Below the pieces are notes generated by a model. The model did no database searches. It saw only the letters and a list, made by a program, of their open reading frames with translations, and was not told where the DNA came from. The position numbers were made by a program, and so were the translations under genes. DNA of 64,000 nt from positions 107,503 through 171,502 of the forward strand of contig CAIKHO010000007.1 in the NCBI GenBank assembly GCA_903827245.1. The letters run 5' to 3'. The DNA is from an uncultured Opitutia bacterium. Lineage in GTDB: Bacteria > Verrucomicrobiota > Verrucomicrobiia > Opitutales > Opitutaceae. Of this stretch, positions 8,236-16,394 are shown one piece after another (position 1 is the first letter of the stretch; each line of letters begins with the position of its first letter).

Positions 8236-9071
8236 GGCGCGAAAAACGGGTTGTGTTTCTTTTCCTGGGCTAGGGTCGTGAGCGGTCCGTGACCGCATGC
8301 GAGCACCGTGTCGCGGGGCAGGGTGAGGATCTTGCTGTAGTTGTTCTGGTATTGATCCATGAAGTGCGATGCGCTGCCGCCCATCGAGCTGGCGAAGATC
8401 GCGTCGCCGACGACCGCGAGGGGCCAGCTCAGGCCTGTGACAAAAAAAGTCGTGAGCCCCGGAGAATGGCCCCAGGTGAAGAGGGTCTTGATCGCGAGCT
8501 CCCCGAGGTGGAAATGGGCGTTTTCCTTGAAGACCTTGGCGCCGGGGTAGTCGGACGGCTCGCGTTCGCTGGCCCAGACCTCGGCTCCCGTGGCGGTGGC
8601 GAGCCGCGGGAGGTCGGCGATGTGGTCCTCGTGCGTGTGCGTGAGAAAGATATACCGCAGCCTGAGCCCAGCGCTCTGGATCTCGTTGAGCATGGGTTCG
8701 CAGGTCGCACCGGTGTCGAAGGCCGCGGCGAGCTTCGTCTTGCCGTCCCACACGAGGTAGCTGTTCACCCGCATATCCTCAAAGGGCGTGTTGAACATCA
8801 TGAAGCCGCGCGGGAAATCGGGCTGCTCCGGATACCAGGCCTTGTGGGCGAGGGCTTCGAGTGCGTTGGGTCCGAGCCGCAGGTGGCGCGCGAGGCGGCG
8901 CAACACGGGATCGCTGGCCTGGCCATCCTTGACCGCGGCCAGATCGGCGGGCGTCACGCCGGCGGCACTGGCCAGTTCCTTGTCGGAAATCTTCCGGCCG
9001 CGCTGCGCCTTGTTGATGACGTCGGTATAATTGTCCTCGAGCGGAATGCGGGCCATGGGCGCATCAGACAT
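8232..9071 (-). CDS. MBL-fold metallohydrolase with N-terminal HTH domain
   Basis: 279 residues from the ATG at 9071. Residues about 10-75 form an XRE-like helix-turn-helix (ISDKELASAAGVTPADLAAV, then VLRRLARHLRLGPNAL). A metallo-beta-lactamase fold follows, with the metal motif THTHEDHIAD, then GHSPG, a GDAIF segment and a C-terminal ACGHGP. The Zn ligands His, His, Asp, His are all present, so a glyoxalase II-like hydrolase activity is plausible. The DNA-binding module fused to a hydrolase is unusual and could make it a ligand-responsive regulator. Other starts (9116, 9056) are possible. Confidence 0.85.
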   Translation of the reverse strand: MSDAPMARIPLEDNYTDVINKAQRGRKISDKELASAAGVTPADLAAVKDGQASDPVLRRLARHLRLGPNALEALAHKAWYPEQPDFPRGFMMFNTPFEDMRVNSYLVWDGKTKLAAAFDTGATCEPMLNEIQSAGLRLRYIFLTHTHEDHIADLPRLATATGAEVWASEREPSDYPGAKVFKENAHFHLGELAIKTLFTWGHSPGLTTFFVTGLSWPLAVVGDAIFASSMGGSASHFMDQYQNNYSKILTLPRDTVLACGHGPLTTLAQEKKHNPFFAP

Positions 9072-9123
9072 GGGCCGGCGCAGTGAGGCAAGCCCGCGAC
9101 ATATCGGTCGTGGCACACTCCTG

Positions 9124-9186
9124 ATCTTTCTCTTTCCTTTTTATCCTCCGGATTCGGAGGGGAGGAGAAAGAGAAAGAGGAAAGAT
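9124..9186. repeat. Long hairpin in intergenic gap
   Basis: ATCTTTCTCTTTCC on the left pairs with GGAAAGAT and GAGAAAGAGAAAG on the right around a central CCTCCGGATTCGGAGG stem-loop. It separates two divergently transcribed genes, so it is more likely a repeat element than a terminator. Confidence 0.65.
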
Positions 9187-9298
9187 TTCGGACTACGGGT
9201 CGCAAGGCACGGCGGGCTGGATTAGACACGACGATTTTGGTGGGAAGAGATTTTCCGTTGCCAGCCCGGAGCGGCCGGGTCTTCGTTCACGTCCCCTT

Positions 9299-10090
9299 AT
9301 GAGCACACCCTCCGCTTATCTTACCTCCCTGTTCTCTCTCACCGGCAAGGTGGCCGTCGTCATTGGCGGCACCGGCGAACTTTGCGGCGCCATGGCCGAG
9401 GGCCTGGCCGGCGCGGGCGCGGAGGTCGTGCTGGTGGGCCGGAACGAGGAAAAGGCGAAGCCGCGCCTCGAGCGTATCCACGCGGCGGGCGGCAAGGGCT
9501 ATTTCCTGTCCGCGGAAGCGAGTGAAAAGGGACCGTTGGAAAAACTTCTGGCCGACGTGCTCGCGCGTTCGGGCCGCGTGGACATCGTGATCAATGGCGC
9601 GGGAGTGAATTCCGCGACCCCGTTCCTCGAGATTGCCGAGGATGAATTCGACCGCATCATCCGCATCAACCTCAAGGGCGTCTTCCTCGGCTGCCAGATT
9701 TTCGGCAAGTACCTCGTTGAGCGGGGCGAGGGTGGCTCGATTATCAATCTTGGCTCGATGTCGGGCCTTGTGCCGCTATCGCGGGTCTTCACCTATTCGG
9801 CCAGCAAGGCGGCGGTGCACAACCTTTCCAAGAACCTCGCGCGCGAATGGGCGCCGAAGCGCGTGCGTGTGAACACGATCGTGCCGGGCTTTTTCCCGGC
9901 CGAGCAGAACCGCAAGATCCTCTCGCCCGAGCGGGTGGCCTCGATCATGGGCCACACCCCGATGAAGCGTTTCGGCGAGGCGCGGGAACTCGTGGGCGCC
10001 ACGCTGCTGCTGGCAGGCGACGGCGCCGGCAGTTTCATTACAGGCTCGGAAATCGTCGTGGATGGCGGCTACCACGCGATGACGATCTGA
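9299..10090 (+). CDS. SDR-family oxidoreductase, D-mannonate oxidoreductase (YjmF)-like
   Basis: 263 residues, cytoplasmic NAD(P)-dependent short-chain dehydrogenase. The dinucleotide loop is [21 protein letters not shown] is the structural motif, SMSG carries the catalytic Ser, and YSASK holds the catalytic Tyr and Lys. The C-terminal half ([18 protein letters not shown], then [16 protein letters not shown] and [12 protein letters not shown]) resembles the SDR-type fructuronate/mannonate oxidoreductases of hexuronate catabolism. That would fit the GH28 pectinase at the start of the window, but 5-keto-gluconate-type reductases share these features and the substrate is inferred. ATG start at 9299. 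Confidence 0.85.
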   Translation: MSTPSAYLTSLFSLTGKVAVVIGGTGELCGAMAEGLAGAGAEVVLVGRNEEKAKPRLERIHAAGGKGYFLSAEASEKGPLEKLLADVLARSGRVDIVINGAGVNSATPFLEIAEDEFDRIIRINLKGVFLGCQIFGKYLVERGEGGSIINLGSMSGLVPLSRVFTYSASKAAVHNLSKNLAREWAPKRVRVNTIVPGFFPAEQNRKILSPERVASIMGHTPMKRFGEARELVGATLLLAGDGAGSFITGSEIVVDGGYHAMTI

Positions 10091-10178
10091 CGTGCCGCCC
10101 GGTCCGCTCCATTCTTCATATCGGGCGCTATATCAACTTGTTGTTATTTCCATAAGCCGGATTCGGCCGGCGAGCCGC

Positions 10179-10243
10179 GGATTAATATAATCCAACAGCA
10201 GGAACTTGCTATAACCACGGTGTACAATAGGTTCGAATCCTAT
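10179..10243 (+). other. Structured leader with a tRNA T-arm-like element before the HTH-protein gene
   Basis: Three small hairpins follow each other: GGATTA-ATA-TAATCC (10179-10193), AGCA-GGAACT-TGCT (10197-10210), and ATAGG-TTCGAAT-CCTAT (10227-10243). The third is a textbook tRNA T-arm (5-bp stem, TTCGAAT loop). Its last two bases overlap the ATG of the following gene. No acceptor stem, proper anticodon arm or CCA can be built, so it is not a tRNA gene. Confidence 0.55.
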
Positions 10244-10610
10244 GGCTATCAATAAAATCAAGGTGTTGGAGGCGGCGAAGGCGAAGATTGCTGCCAAAAT
10301 CGCCGCTCTCGAAAAGAAAATCCTGGCCCAGCGTCAGCGCCAGCTCGCGACCCTGCCGGCCAAATACGGCTTTGAAAGCACGGCAGCCTTTCTGAAGGCG
10401 GTAAAGAAGGCGGCCGGGGGCAAGTCCCAGGCCGCCGGCGGAAAAAAGCGCCGCACGCGCGCGATCATCACCGACGAGACGCGGGCGGCGGTGAAAAAGC
10501 TCGCGGAGGCGGGCAAGACGGGCGCCGCCATCGCCAAGTCGCTCGCGATCTCCCTGCCGAGCGTCCAAAATATCAAGAAGGCGCTGGGCCTGGTGAAGGC
10601 CCGCAAGTAA
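10242..10610 (+). CDS. Small coiled-coil plus HTH DNA-binding protein
   Basis: 122 residues, very rich in Lys and Ala. Residues 1-45 form a basic coiled coil (heptads around EAAKAKIAAKIAALEKKIL). A Lys/Arg-rich linker follows, and the last 45 residues look like a helix-turn-helix (VKKLAEAGKTGAAIAKSLAISLPSVQNIKKALGLV). The layout suggests an oligomerising nucleoid-associated or H-NS-like DNA binder. I believe many paralogues exist in Opitutus-like genomes, from memory. The start is the ATG at 10242, inside the T-arm-like hairpin. It is monocistronic and followed by a strong terminator. Confidence 0.8.
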   Translation: MAINKIKVLEAAKAKIAAKIAALEKKILAQRQRQLATLPAKYGFESTAAFLKAVKKAAGGKSQAAGGKKRRTRAIITDETRAAVKKLAEAGKTGAAIAKSLAISLPSVQNIKKALGLVKARK

Positions 10611-10637
10611 CCGGCACCGAGACCGGGTCGTTTGCCC

Positions 10638-10664
10638 GCCCCCGCGCCCAGCGGGGGCTTTTTT
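10638..10664 (+). terminator. Rho-independent terminator after the HTH-protein gene
   Basis: Perfect 8-bp GC stem GCCCCCGC/GCGGGGGC with a 5-base loop, followed by six T residues (10659-10664). Confidence 0.9.
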
Positions 10665-10709
10665 ATTTGGCGAAAGCGCGCGGGTCGCGGAGAGTGACGC
10701 CTCCCGTCT

Positions 10710-11624
10710 ATGCCCGCCCCCTTTATCCAGGCCAATACCAACGGCCGTCTTCACCCGGCCCATGAGCCGTCGCTTTCGCCGCTCAACCGCGGCTTCCTGT
10801 ATGGCGACGCGATCTATGAAGTCTGGCGGACCTACCACGGCGTCATTTTTGCATGGGACGAGCACTGGCAGCGCCTGCAGCGGTCGGCCGAGGCCCTGCA
10901 CCTGACGCTGCCGCAGGCCCAGGGGCCGATGCTGGTGGAGATCAAGCGGACGGTCCTGGCCTTTCGCGCGGAAGCGCATTTCGGCGGTGAGGTTTACATC
11001 CGCCTCCAAGTGACGCGCGGCGGCGGCGCGATCGGGCTCGACACGGCGCTGGCGGACCGGCCGGACTACGTCCTGCTCGTGCAGCCATGCCCGCTGGCCT
11101 CGGCCGAGGCCCTGCGCAAGGGCCTGCGCCTCTCGATCGCCACGGGCCTGCGCCGCAACCCTGCCGAGAGCCTCAGCCCGGCGTGGAAGACCGGCAATTA
11201 TCTCAACAACATCCTCTGCCTGCGCGAGGCCCGTGCGCGTGGGGCCGACGAGGTTGTTATCCTCAACCTGGCGGGCGAGGTGACCGAGGCCGCCGTTTCG
11301 AACATCGCTTTCGTCCGTGACGGCCGGCTGCTCACGCCGCCGCTTAGCTCCGGGATCCTCGGCGGAATCACCCGTGCGCTCCTGCTGGAAGGGATCGCGG
11401 CTGCGGCCGGCGTGCCGACGCAGGAGGTCGCGGTGCGCCCGGGGGAATTTGCGACCATGAGCGAATGCTGCCTGCTCTCGTCGACGAAGGACCTCACGCC
11501 GGTGGCCGAGATCGACGGCACGCGTTTCACGGTGGGGCCAGAGACGGTGACTTCGCGGCTCAAGGCGGCATTCGCGGAGTACGCCCGCGCGTATGCGACA
11601 GCGCATCCGGAGTTAAAGGCCTGA
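10710..11624 (+). CDS. PLP-dependent class IV aminotransferase (branched-chain type)
   Basis: 304 residues. Class IV fold: SPLNRGFLYGDAIYEVWRTY at the N-terminus, the PLP-lysine region in SPAWKTGNYLNNILCLREA, and the phosphate-binding signature DEVVILNLAGEVTEAAVSNIAF (about residues 183-205). LSSGILGGITRALLLE and MSECCLLSSTKDLTPV complete the domain. Family members include branched-chain aminotransferase IlvE, D-amino-acid transaminase and aminodeoxychorismate lyase PabC. The length and signature favour a branched-chain-type aminotransferase, but PabC cannot be excluded. ATG start at 10710; monocistronic. Confidence 0.88.
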   Translation: MPAPFIQANTNGRLHPAHEPSLSPLNRGFLYGDAIYEVWRTYHGVIFAWDEHWQRLQRSAEALHLTLPQAQGPMLVEIKRTVLAFRAEAHFGGEVYIRLQVTRGGGAIGLDTALADRPDYVLLVQPCPLASAEALRKGLRLSIATGLRRNPAESLSPAWKTGNYLNNILCLREARARGADEVVILNLAGEVTEAAVSNIAFVRDGRLLTPPLSSGILGGITRALLLEGIAAAAGVPTQEVAVRPGEFATMSECCLLSSTKDLTPVAEIDGTRFTVGPETVTSRLKAAFAEYARAYATAHPELKA

Positions 11625-11627
11625 TTG

Positions 11628-11739
11628 GGTGGAACGGGTTGATGCACCGGAGGCGAGCAAGCCCTGTGCGCCTCGGGCTCATCAACACGCTGGATCGAAG
11701 CGGCGTTGCCGCAACGCGTTGAGGTCAACGCGTTCCACC
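11628..11739. repeat. Nested palindromic repeat between convergent genes
   Basis: Outer arms GGTGGAACG/CGTTCCACC (11628-11636, 11731-11739) enclose an inner inverted repeat (GTTGATG...GAGGCG / CGCCTC...CATCAAC). It lies downstream of both flanking genes. Confidence 0.65.
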
Positions 11740-11842
11740 TCGGTCTTGTCTCGGATCGCCTCCTGTAAAACGTCCGGTCCCAATTCATTTGCACAGGAGG
11801 AAATCCGGGGCCGATCCGGGTCCGGACCTGTGATCGACGGGG

Positions 11843-13015
11843 TTAATACCGGCGCATGCCGGGCTCGATCTTGTCGGCCCAGGCGGCGATGCCGCCGCCC
11901 ACATTGCTGACGGCGGGGTAGCCGTTGGCGCGGAGAAACTCGGTCACCCGCATGCTGCGGACCCCGCTGTGGCAGAGAATCAGCAGTTGGCGGTCCTTTG
12001 GCAGCTTGCCGATGTGGGCGGGAATCTGGCGCATCGGAATGGGTTCCGAGGCTTCGACGCGGCAAATCTCCAGCTCGTGCGGCTCGCGCACATCGATCAG
12101 GAGCGCGCGCGCAGGCTCGGAGTCGAGCAGGCGCTTGGCCTCATTGACGGAAATTTCGAGTGGATAGTCCGTGGTGGTCATGGGTTCAGCGGGTGCGGGG
12201 GTGCAATCGATCGTGTAGTTCTCGGCGTGCAATTCGCGGATCGTGGGATGGGAACTGCAGAGCGGACAGGCCGGATCACGGGCGATTTGCAGCGTAAGGA
12301 ATGTCTGGGCGAGGGCGTCGTAGGTGAGCAGCCGGCCGCGCAGGCTTTCGCCGATGCCGGTGACGAGCTTGATCGCCTCGACCGCCTGCAGGCTGCCGAT
12401 GACGCCGCAGAGCGCACCGAGGACACCCGCTTCCCCGCAGTTCGGCACGGAGCCGGCCGGCGGCGGCGTGGGAAACAGGCAGCGGTAGCAGGGCCCGTCA
12501 CGCGCGGGGTCGAATACTGTCACCTGGCCCTCGAACTTGAAAATGCTCCCATACACCAGCGGGCGGCGGGCGAGGGCGGCCGCGTCGTTGTTGAGGTAGC
12601 GGGTGGCAAACGTGTCGGTGCCATCGACAATCACATCATAGCCGGCAAAGAGTGCGATGGCGTTGGCGGGGGTCACGCCTTCGCCGTGCTCGATCACGTT
12701 GATGAAAGGATTGGTCACGCGCAGCCGGCGGGCGGCCGAGGCGGTCTTGGCCTCGCCGACCGAGGCCGAGTCGTGCAGCAGCTGGCGGGGAAGATTGTGT
12801 TCCTCCACCCGGTCGAAGTCCGCGATGCCCAGCGTGCCGACGCCCGCGGCGGCGAGGTAGAGAGCCGCCGGACTCCCCAGGCCGCCCGCACCGATGACGA
12901 GCACGCGCGCCGCCTTCAGCCGGCGCTGGCCCTCGACGCCGATCTCGCCGAGCAGGATATGCCGGCTGTAGCGCGCGAGTTCGGCAGGGGAAAGGATGGG
13001 CAGCGGATCCGGCAT
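11843..13015 (-). CDS. moeB: MoeB/ThiF-type adenylyltransferase fused to rhodanese
   Basis: 390 residues. Residues about 10-255 form an E1-like domain: ATP-binding GAGGLGSPAALYL, the Asp/Arg pairs after ADFD, and YRCLFP plus CPLC as the two zinc Cys pairs (Cys176/179, Cys250/253). The candidate active Cys193 is in NCGEAG. Residues 285-390 form a rhodanese domain with active Cys348 in CHSGVRS. The fusion parallels eukaryotic MOCS3 and bacterial MoeBR. It adenylates the C-terminal Gly-Gly of a sulfur carrier (MoaD/ThiS type) and supplies persulfide sulfur for molybdopterin, thiamine or thiolated tRNA. It is divergent from the manC-like gene, with starts only 78 bases apart. Confidence 0.93.
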   Translation of the reverse strand: MPDPLPILSPAELARYSRHILLGEIGVEGQRRLKAARVLVIGAGGLGSPAALYLAAAGVGTLGIADFDRVEEHNLPRQLLHDSASVGEAKTASAARRLRVTNPFINVIEHGEGVTPANAIALFAGYDVIVDGTDTFATRYLNNDAAALARRPLVYGSIFKFEGQVTVFDPARDGPCYRCLFPTPPPAGSVPNCGEAGVLGALCGVIGSLQAVEAIKLVTGIGESLRGRLLTYDALAQTFLTLQIARDPACPLCSSHPTIRELHAENYTIDCTPAPAEPMTTTDYPLEISVNEAKRLLDSEPARALLIDVREPHELEICRVEASEPIPMRQIPAHIGKLPKDRQLLILCHSGVRSMRVTEFLRANGYPAVSNVGGGIAAWADKIEPGMRRY

Positions 13016-13093
13016 TGCGGCGAAAGAGAGCCCGTTCGCCGCGCGCCGCAAATGAAATTGCACCGCGTCCGGCCCGGCCTCCAGTCTGTCGGG

Positions 13094-14188
13094 GTGTCCA
13101 AACCCTTCATTGTGATTATCGCCGGCGGTCGCGGCGAACGTTTCTGGCCCCAGAGCCGGGCGCACCGGCCCAAGCATCTGCTGCCGATTGTCGGGACCGA
13201 GCCCATGCTGGCGCAGACTCTCCGGCGGGTGCGGCCGCTGGCGCCGGCCGGGAATATTTTTGTCATCACCAGTGTGCGACAGGAAAAGGCCGTGCGCGAG
13301 GTCTGCGCCCCGTTTTGCCTGCCGGCGGGCAACATCGTGGCCGAGCCGGTCGGGCGCGACACCGCCCCGGCGGTCGGACTGGCCGCCGCGCTGGTGGGCC
13401 AGCGCGATCCCAAGGGGGTCTTCGCCATTTTGCCGGCCGACCATGTGATCAAGGACGAGGCGGCCTACCGCCATGACCTGCGGGCCGCCTTTGCCGCCGC
13501 GGCGCGGGAGCCGGTGATCGTGACCATCGGCATCAAGCCCCACGAGCCGGCCACGGGTTTCGGCTATATCCGGAAGGGAAAGGCACTCGCGCGGGTGGGC
13601 GGAAGCCGGGCGTGGAAGGTGGCCGCCTTTTACGAAAAGCCCGACCTCAAGACCGCCCGGCGCTATCTGGCCTCGGGCGAATACCTGTGGAACGCGGGCA
13701 TGTTTGTCTGGAGCGTTCCGGTGGTGAACACGGGCTTCGAGCGGCATGCGCCCGACCTGCAGGCCGGGCTCGCGCCGGTGCGCGCGGCGCTCGCCAAGGG
13801 CCGCCGGCTCGGGCCGGTGTTGCAGAAGGTTTATCCTTCGCTGCGGAAGATTTCCGTCGACTACGCGCTGCTCGAGAAATCCACCAACGTGATCGTGCTG
13901 CCGGCGAGCTTCGACTGGGACGACGTCGGGGAATGGGCCGCTGTGGCGCGGCACGATGCGAAGGACGCGCAGGGCAACGTGGGCCGGGGCCGGACCTTGG
14001 TGGAGCAGGGAAGCAACAACATCGTGATTTCCGACGGCCAGCATCTCGTTGCACTGGTCGGGACCGACGATCTCATCGTGGTGCACACCCCCGATGCCAC
14101 GCTGGTTTGCCCGAAGAACCGGGCGCAGGACATCAAGCTGCTCCTGAAACGCGTGGAGGCGGAGGCCGGCGGGCATCGCTGGCTGTGA
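13094..14188 (+). CDS. manC: Mannose-1-phosphate guanylyltransferase
   Basis: 364 residues from the GTG at 13094. It makes GDP-mannose for exopolysaccharide or glycan synthesis. The nucleotide-binding signature IIAGGRGERFWPQSR, with PKHLL downstream, is diagnostic of GMP/ManC. Later conserved blocks are EPVGRDTAPAVGLAA, AILPADHVI, FYEKPD, YLWNAGMFVW, SVDYALLEKS and FDWDDVGEW. The C-terminal phosphomannose isomerase domain of bifunctional enzymes is absent. The stop overlaps the start of ruvX (TGATG), so the two are translationally coupled. Confidence 0.93.
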   Translation: MSKPFIVIIAGGRGERFWPQSRAHRPKHLLPIVGTEPMLAQTLRRVRPLAPAGNIFVITSVRQEKAVREVCAPFCLPAGNIVAEPVGRDTAPAVGLAAALVGQRDPKGVFAILPADHVIKDEAAYRHDLRAAFAAAAREPVIVTIGIKPHEPATGFGYIRKGKALARVGGSRAWKVAAFYEKPDLKTARRYLASGEYLWNAGMFVWSVPVVNTGFERHAPDLQAGLAPVRAALAKGRRLGPVLQKVYPSLRKISVDYALLEKSTNVIVLPASFDWDDVGEWAAVARHDAKDAQGNVGRGRTLVEQGSNNIVISDGQHLVALVGTDDLIVVHTPDATLVCPKNRAQDIKLLLKRVEAEAGGHRWL

Positions 14189-14625
14189 TGGGCATGCGCT
14201 GTCTCGGCATCGACTACGGCACGAGGCGCATCGGGCTGAGCTACGGCGATGAGCTGGGCGTGGCCACGCCGTTGCCGGCGTTGATCGACCCTGATCCGGC
14301 CAAGCGCTGGACCGCGCTCGGCGAAGTGGCGAAGGGCCGGCGCGTGACCGAGTTTGTGCTCGGGCATCCGTTGAACATGGACGACACGGCCGGCCCGAAG
14401 GCGAAGGAAGCCGAGGCCTTTGCGGCACGGCTCCGCGCTGAATTTGGCCTGCCGGTGCACTTGGTCGACGAGCGTCTGACCAGCTACGAGGCGGAGGAGT
14501 CGATTCCCAAGGGCAAACGCCGGGCGGTGCGTGCCAGCGGACTGGTGGATTCGCGCGCGGCAACGATCATCCTGCAGGATTTCCTGGACCAGAAGGTGCC
14601 TCCGCCGCCGGAACGGGAAGATTGA
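14188..14625 (+). CDS. ruvX: Putative pre-16S rRNA nuclease / Holliday-junction resolvase YqgF
   Basis: 145 residues with the RNase H-like fold of YqgF/RuvX. The catalytic Asp is in GIDYGTRRIGLSY, followed by VLGHPLNMDDT, then DERLTSYEAEE and DSRAATIILQDFLD. All acidic active-site positions are kept. Family role: 16S rRNA 5'-end maturation. The ATG at 14188 overlaps the upstream stop by one base; a second ATG two codons later is possible. The C-terminus is Pro/Glu-rich. Confidence 0.92.
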   Translation: MGMRCLGIDYGTRRIGLSYGDELGVATPLPALIDPDPAKRWTALGEVAKGRRVTEFVLGHPLNMDDTAGPKAKEAEAFAARLRAEFGLPVHLVDERLTSYEAEESIPKGKRRAVRASGLVDSRAATIILQDFLDQKVPPPPERED

Positions 14626-14706
14626 TCGCGAAAACGCGGAGAGGCGGAAACACGAAAAGAGCCCTGTCTCGGATTCCGCGCTTTCGCTCCTCCGCGTTTC
14701 CGCGAT
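14625..14706. repeat. Palindromic repeat, family B, copy 1
   Basis: Left arm (14625-14657, containing GAAAACGCGGAGAGGCGG) and right arm (14674-14706) are imperfect inverted copies. They share a core with the repeat at 55616-55697. It begins at the ruvX stop codon. Confidence 0.75.
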
Positions 14707-14729
14707 AAATTTCCCTTCTCAAACCTTCC

Positions 14730-15485
14730 GTGATCCCAGCCCCGGCAAAAATTCAGCGATGGAAATGCACCTGCGCCTACGATGGCACGGCCTTCGACGG
14801 CTGGCAGAGCCAGGCGGGCGGGCGGGGCATCCAGGATGTCATTGAAGCGCGACTCGCGCAGATCCTGGGGACGCCCGTGCGGATTCATGGCAGCGGCCGG
14901 ACCGATGCGGGTGTGCATGCGCTCGGGCAGGTCTTTCATTTCGACGCGGAGTGGCGCCATGGGGCGGCTAAATTGGTTTCGGCCTTCCGGGTCGGGCTCC
15001 CGGCCACCATCCAGGTCAGCGCCGCGCGACGCGTGGCGCCGGATTTCCACGCGCGGTTCCGGGCAACCGCCAAGCGTTACACCTATCACCTGAGCCTCGG
15101 AGATGCGGACCCGTTTTCCCGGCCGTATTGCTGGACGGTATTCAAGGCGCTCGATTTTGAGGCGATGCGGTCCGCGGCCTCGGTCCTGCGCGGGCGGCAC
15201 GATTTCCGGGCGTTCACCGCCCTCAACGGACCCGCCCGCGATGACACGGTCCGCGATCTTCGGCGACTGGACCTGACGCGCCGCGGCCAGCGGGTGCAGG
15301 TCGTCATGGAGGCGGAGGGCTTTCTCTACAAGATGGCCCGGAGCCTGGTGGGAGGACTGGTTGCGGTGGGGGAAGGAAAACTGTCGGTTGAGCAGATCCG
15401 CACCATCCTCGCTTCGCGCGAGCGAACGATGGCCATCAAGACCGCACCGCCGCACGGCCTGTTCATGTCGAAGGTGTTTTATTGA
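14730..15485 (+). CDS. truA: tRNA pseudouridine(38-40) synthase
   Basis: 251 residues. Isomerises uridines in the anticodon stem-loop of many tRNAs. The signature CAYDGTAFDGWQSQ opens the fold, and the catalytic Asp lies in GSGRTDAGVHALGQV. HARFRATAKRYTYHL and FLYKMARSLVGGLVAVG are also typical. The start is a GTG at 14730; no in-frame ATG fits the conserved N-terminus. Confidence 0.95.
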   Translation: MIPAPAKIQRWKCTCAYDGTAFDGWQSQAGGRGIQDVIEARLAQILGTPVRIHGSGRTDAGVHALGQVFHFDAEWRHGAAKLVSAFRVGLPATIQVSAARRVAPDFHARFRATAKRYTYHLSLGDADPFSRPYCWTVFKALDFEAMRSAASVLRGRHDFRAFTALNGPARDDTVRDLRRLDLTRRGQRVQVVMEAEGFLYKMARSLVGGLVAVGEGKLSVEQIRTILASRERTMAIKTAPPHGLFMSKVFY

Positions 15486-15651
15486 TGAGCACGATGCAGA
15501 CAAGAGGTGGATGGCGACCTTCCGACTTCACCAAGGCTATGTCTGACAGGCCGGGCGCCGTAAGGAGCGTGGGCGCGAGATCGGATTTGGCTGCAACCAA
15601 ACCACGCCGCCCGGAGGTCGGCGTCCACCCGCGGCCCCTCGGTTCAGACCG

Positions 15652-16386
15652 ATGAGCACCCTGGCCCAACTCACGCACGGGCTCGGGCGCGCCGTCTTTC
15701 CGCCGGTCTGCGCGCATTGCCGCGGATTGGTGGGGGATGACGATGGTTTCCCGCACCTTTGCGCCGTGTGCGCGGGGCAGCTCGAATTCGTGGAGTCGCC
15801 GCATTGCACCACCTGTGGGCATCCGTTTTACGGTGAGGTGGACGAAGGGCGGATGTGCCCCCATTGCGTCGGGCTGGTGCCGGCGTTTTGCGAGGGCCGC
15901 ACGGCGGTGCTGTTCAAGGGACCGGCCCGGGCTTTGGTGATAGAATTAAAGTACCATCGCGGCCTGCACGTCTTGGCGGACATGGAGGCGGTGTTCCGCC
16001 GGTCGCCGGGGCTGCTCGATTTCGTGCGCGGCGCCGTGCTGGTGCCCGTGCCCCTGCACCCGCGCAAGGAGCGGGAGCGCGGCTACAACCAGAGCGCGCT
16101 GATCGCGGAACGTCTCGCCCGCGCCGCGGCGGGCACAACGGCCGTGGCTTCACTGCTCCGCCGGGCGGTCGACACGCAGACGCAAACGGCCTTCGACCGC
16201 CGGACCCGGCAGGCGAACCTCAAAAATGCCTTTGCACTCCGGAACGGCGTGTCCCTAAATCCCGCCCAGCATTACATCCTTGTTGATGACGTCTTCACCA
16301 CGGGTTCCACGCTCAACGGTTGTGCGCGTGTACTCCGCCGCGGCGGGTGCCTGAACCTCGACGTTGTCACCTTCGGTCACGGCTAA
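15652..16386 (+). CDS. comF: ComF-type phosphoribosyltransferase-fold protein
   Basis: 244 residues. The N-terminal double zinc-finger region carries CAHC, CAVC, CTTC and CPHC pairs, followed by the ComF core (VLVPVPLHPRKERERGYNQSALIAE) and the PRPP-loop-like YILVDDVFTTGSTLNGCA. Such proteins link to natural transformation (ComFC) and, in other bacteria, GntX-like roles; the biochemical activity is not settled. The stop is 8 bases before accD, suggesting one transcript. Confidence 0.9.
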   Translation: MSTLAQLTHGLGRAVFPPVCAHCRGLVGDDDGFPHLCAVCAGQLEFVESPHCTTCGHPFYGEVDEGRMCPHCVGLVPAFCEGRTAVLFKGPARALVIELKYHRGLHVLADMEAVFRRSPGLLDFVRGAVLVPVPLHPRKERERGYNQSALIAERLARAAAGTTAVASLLRRAVDTQTQTAFDRRTRQANLKNAFALRNGVSLNPAQHYILVDDVFTTGSTLNGCARVLRRGGCLNLDVVTFGHG

Positions 16387-16394
16387 ATCCCATC

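Noticed and set aside
10190..10255. Possible tRNA gene
   Set aside because: Only the T-arm is convincing; no acceptor pair to GGCTATC, no 7-base anticodon loop and no CCA. Kept as a structural element.
13016..14563. Upstream extension of the MoeB frame to about 900 codons
   Set aside because: The extra N-terminal part is antisense to manC and ruvX and has no recognisable domain; MoeB starts at 13015.
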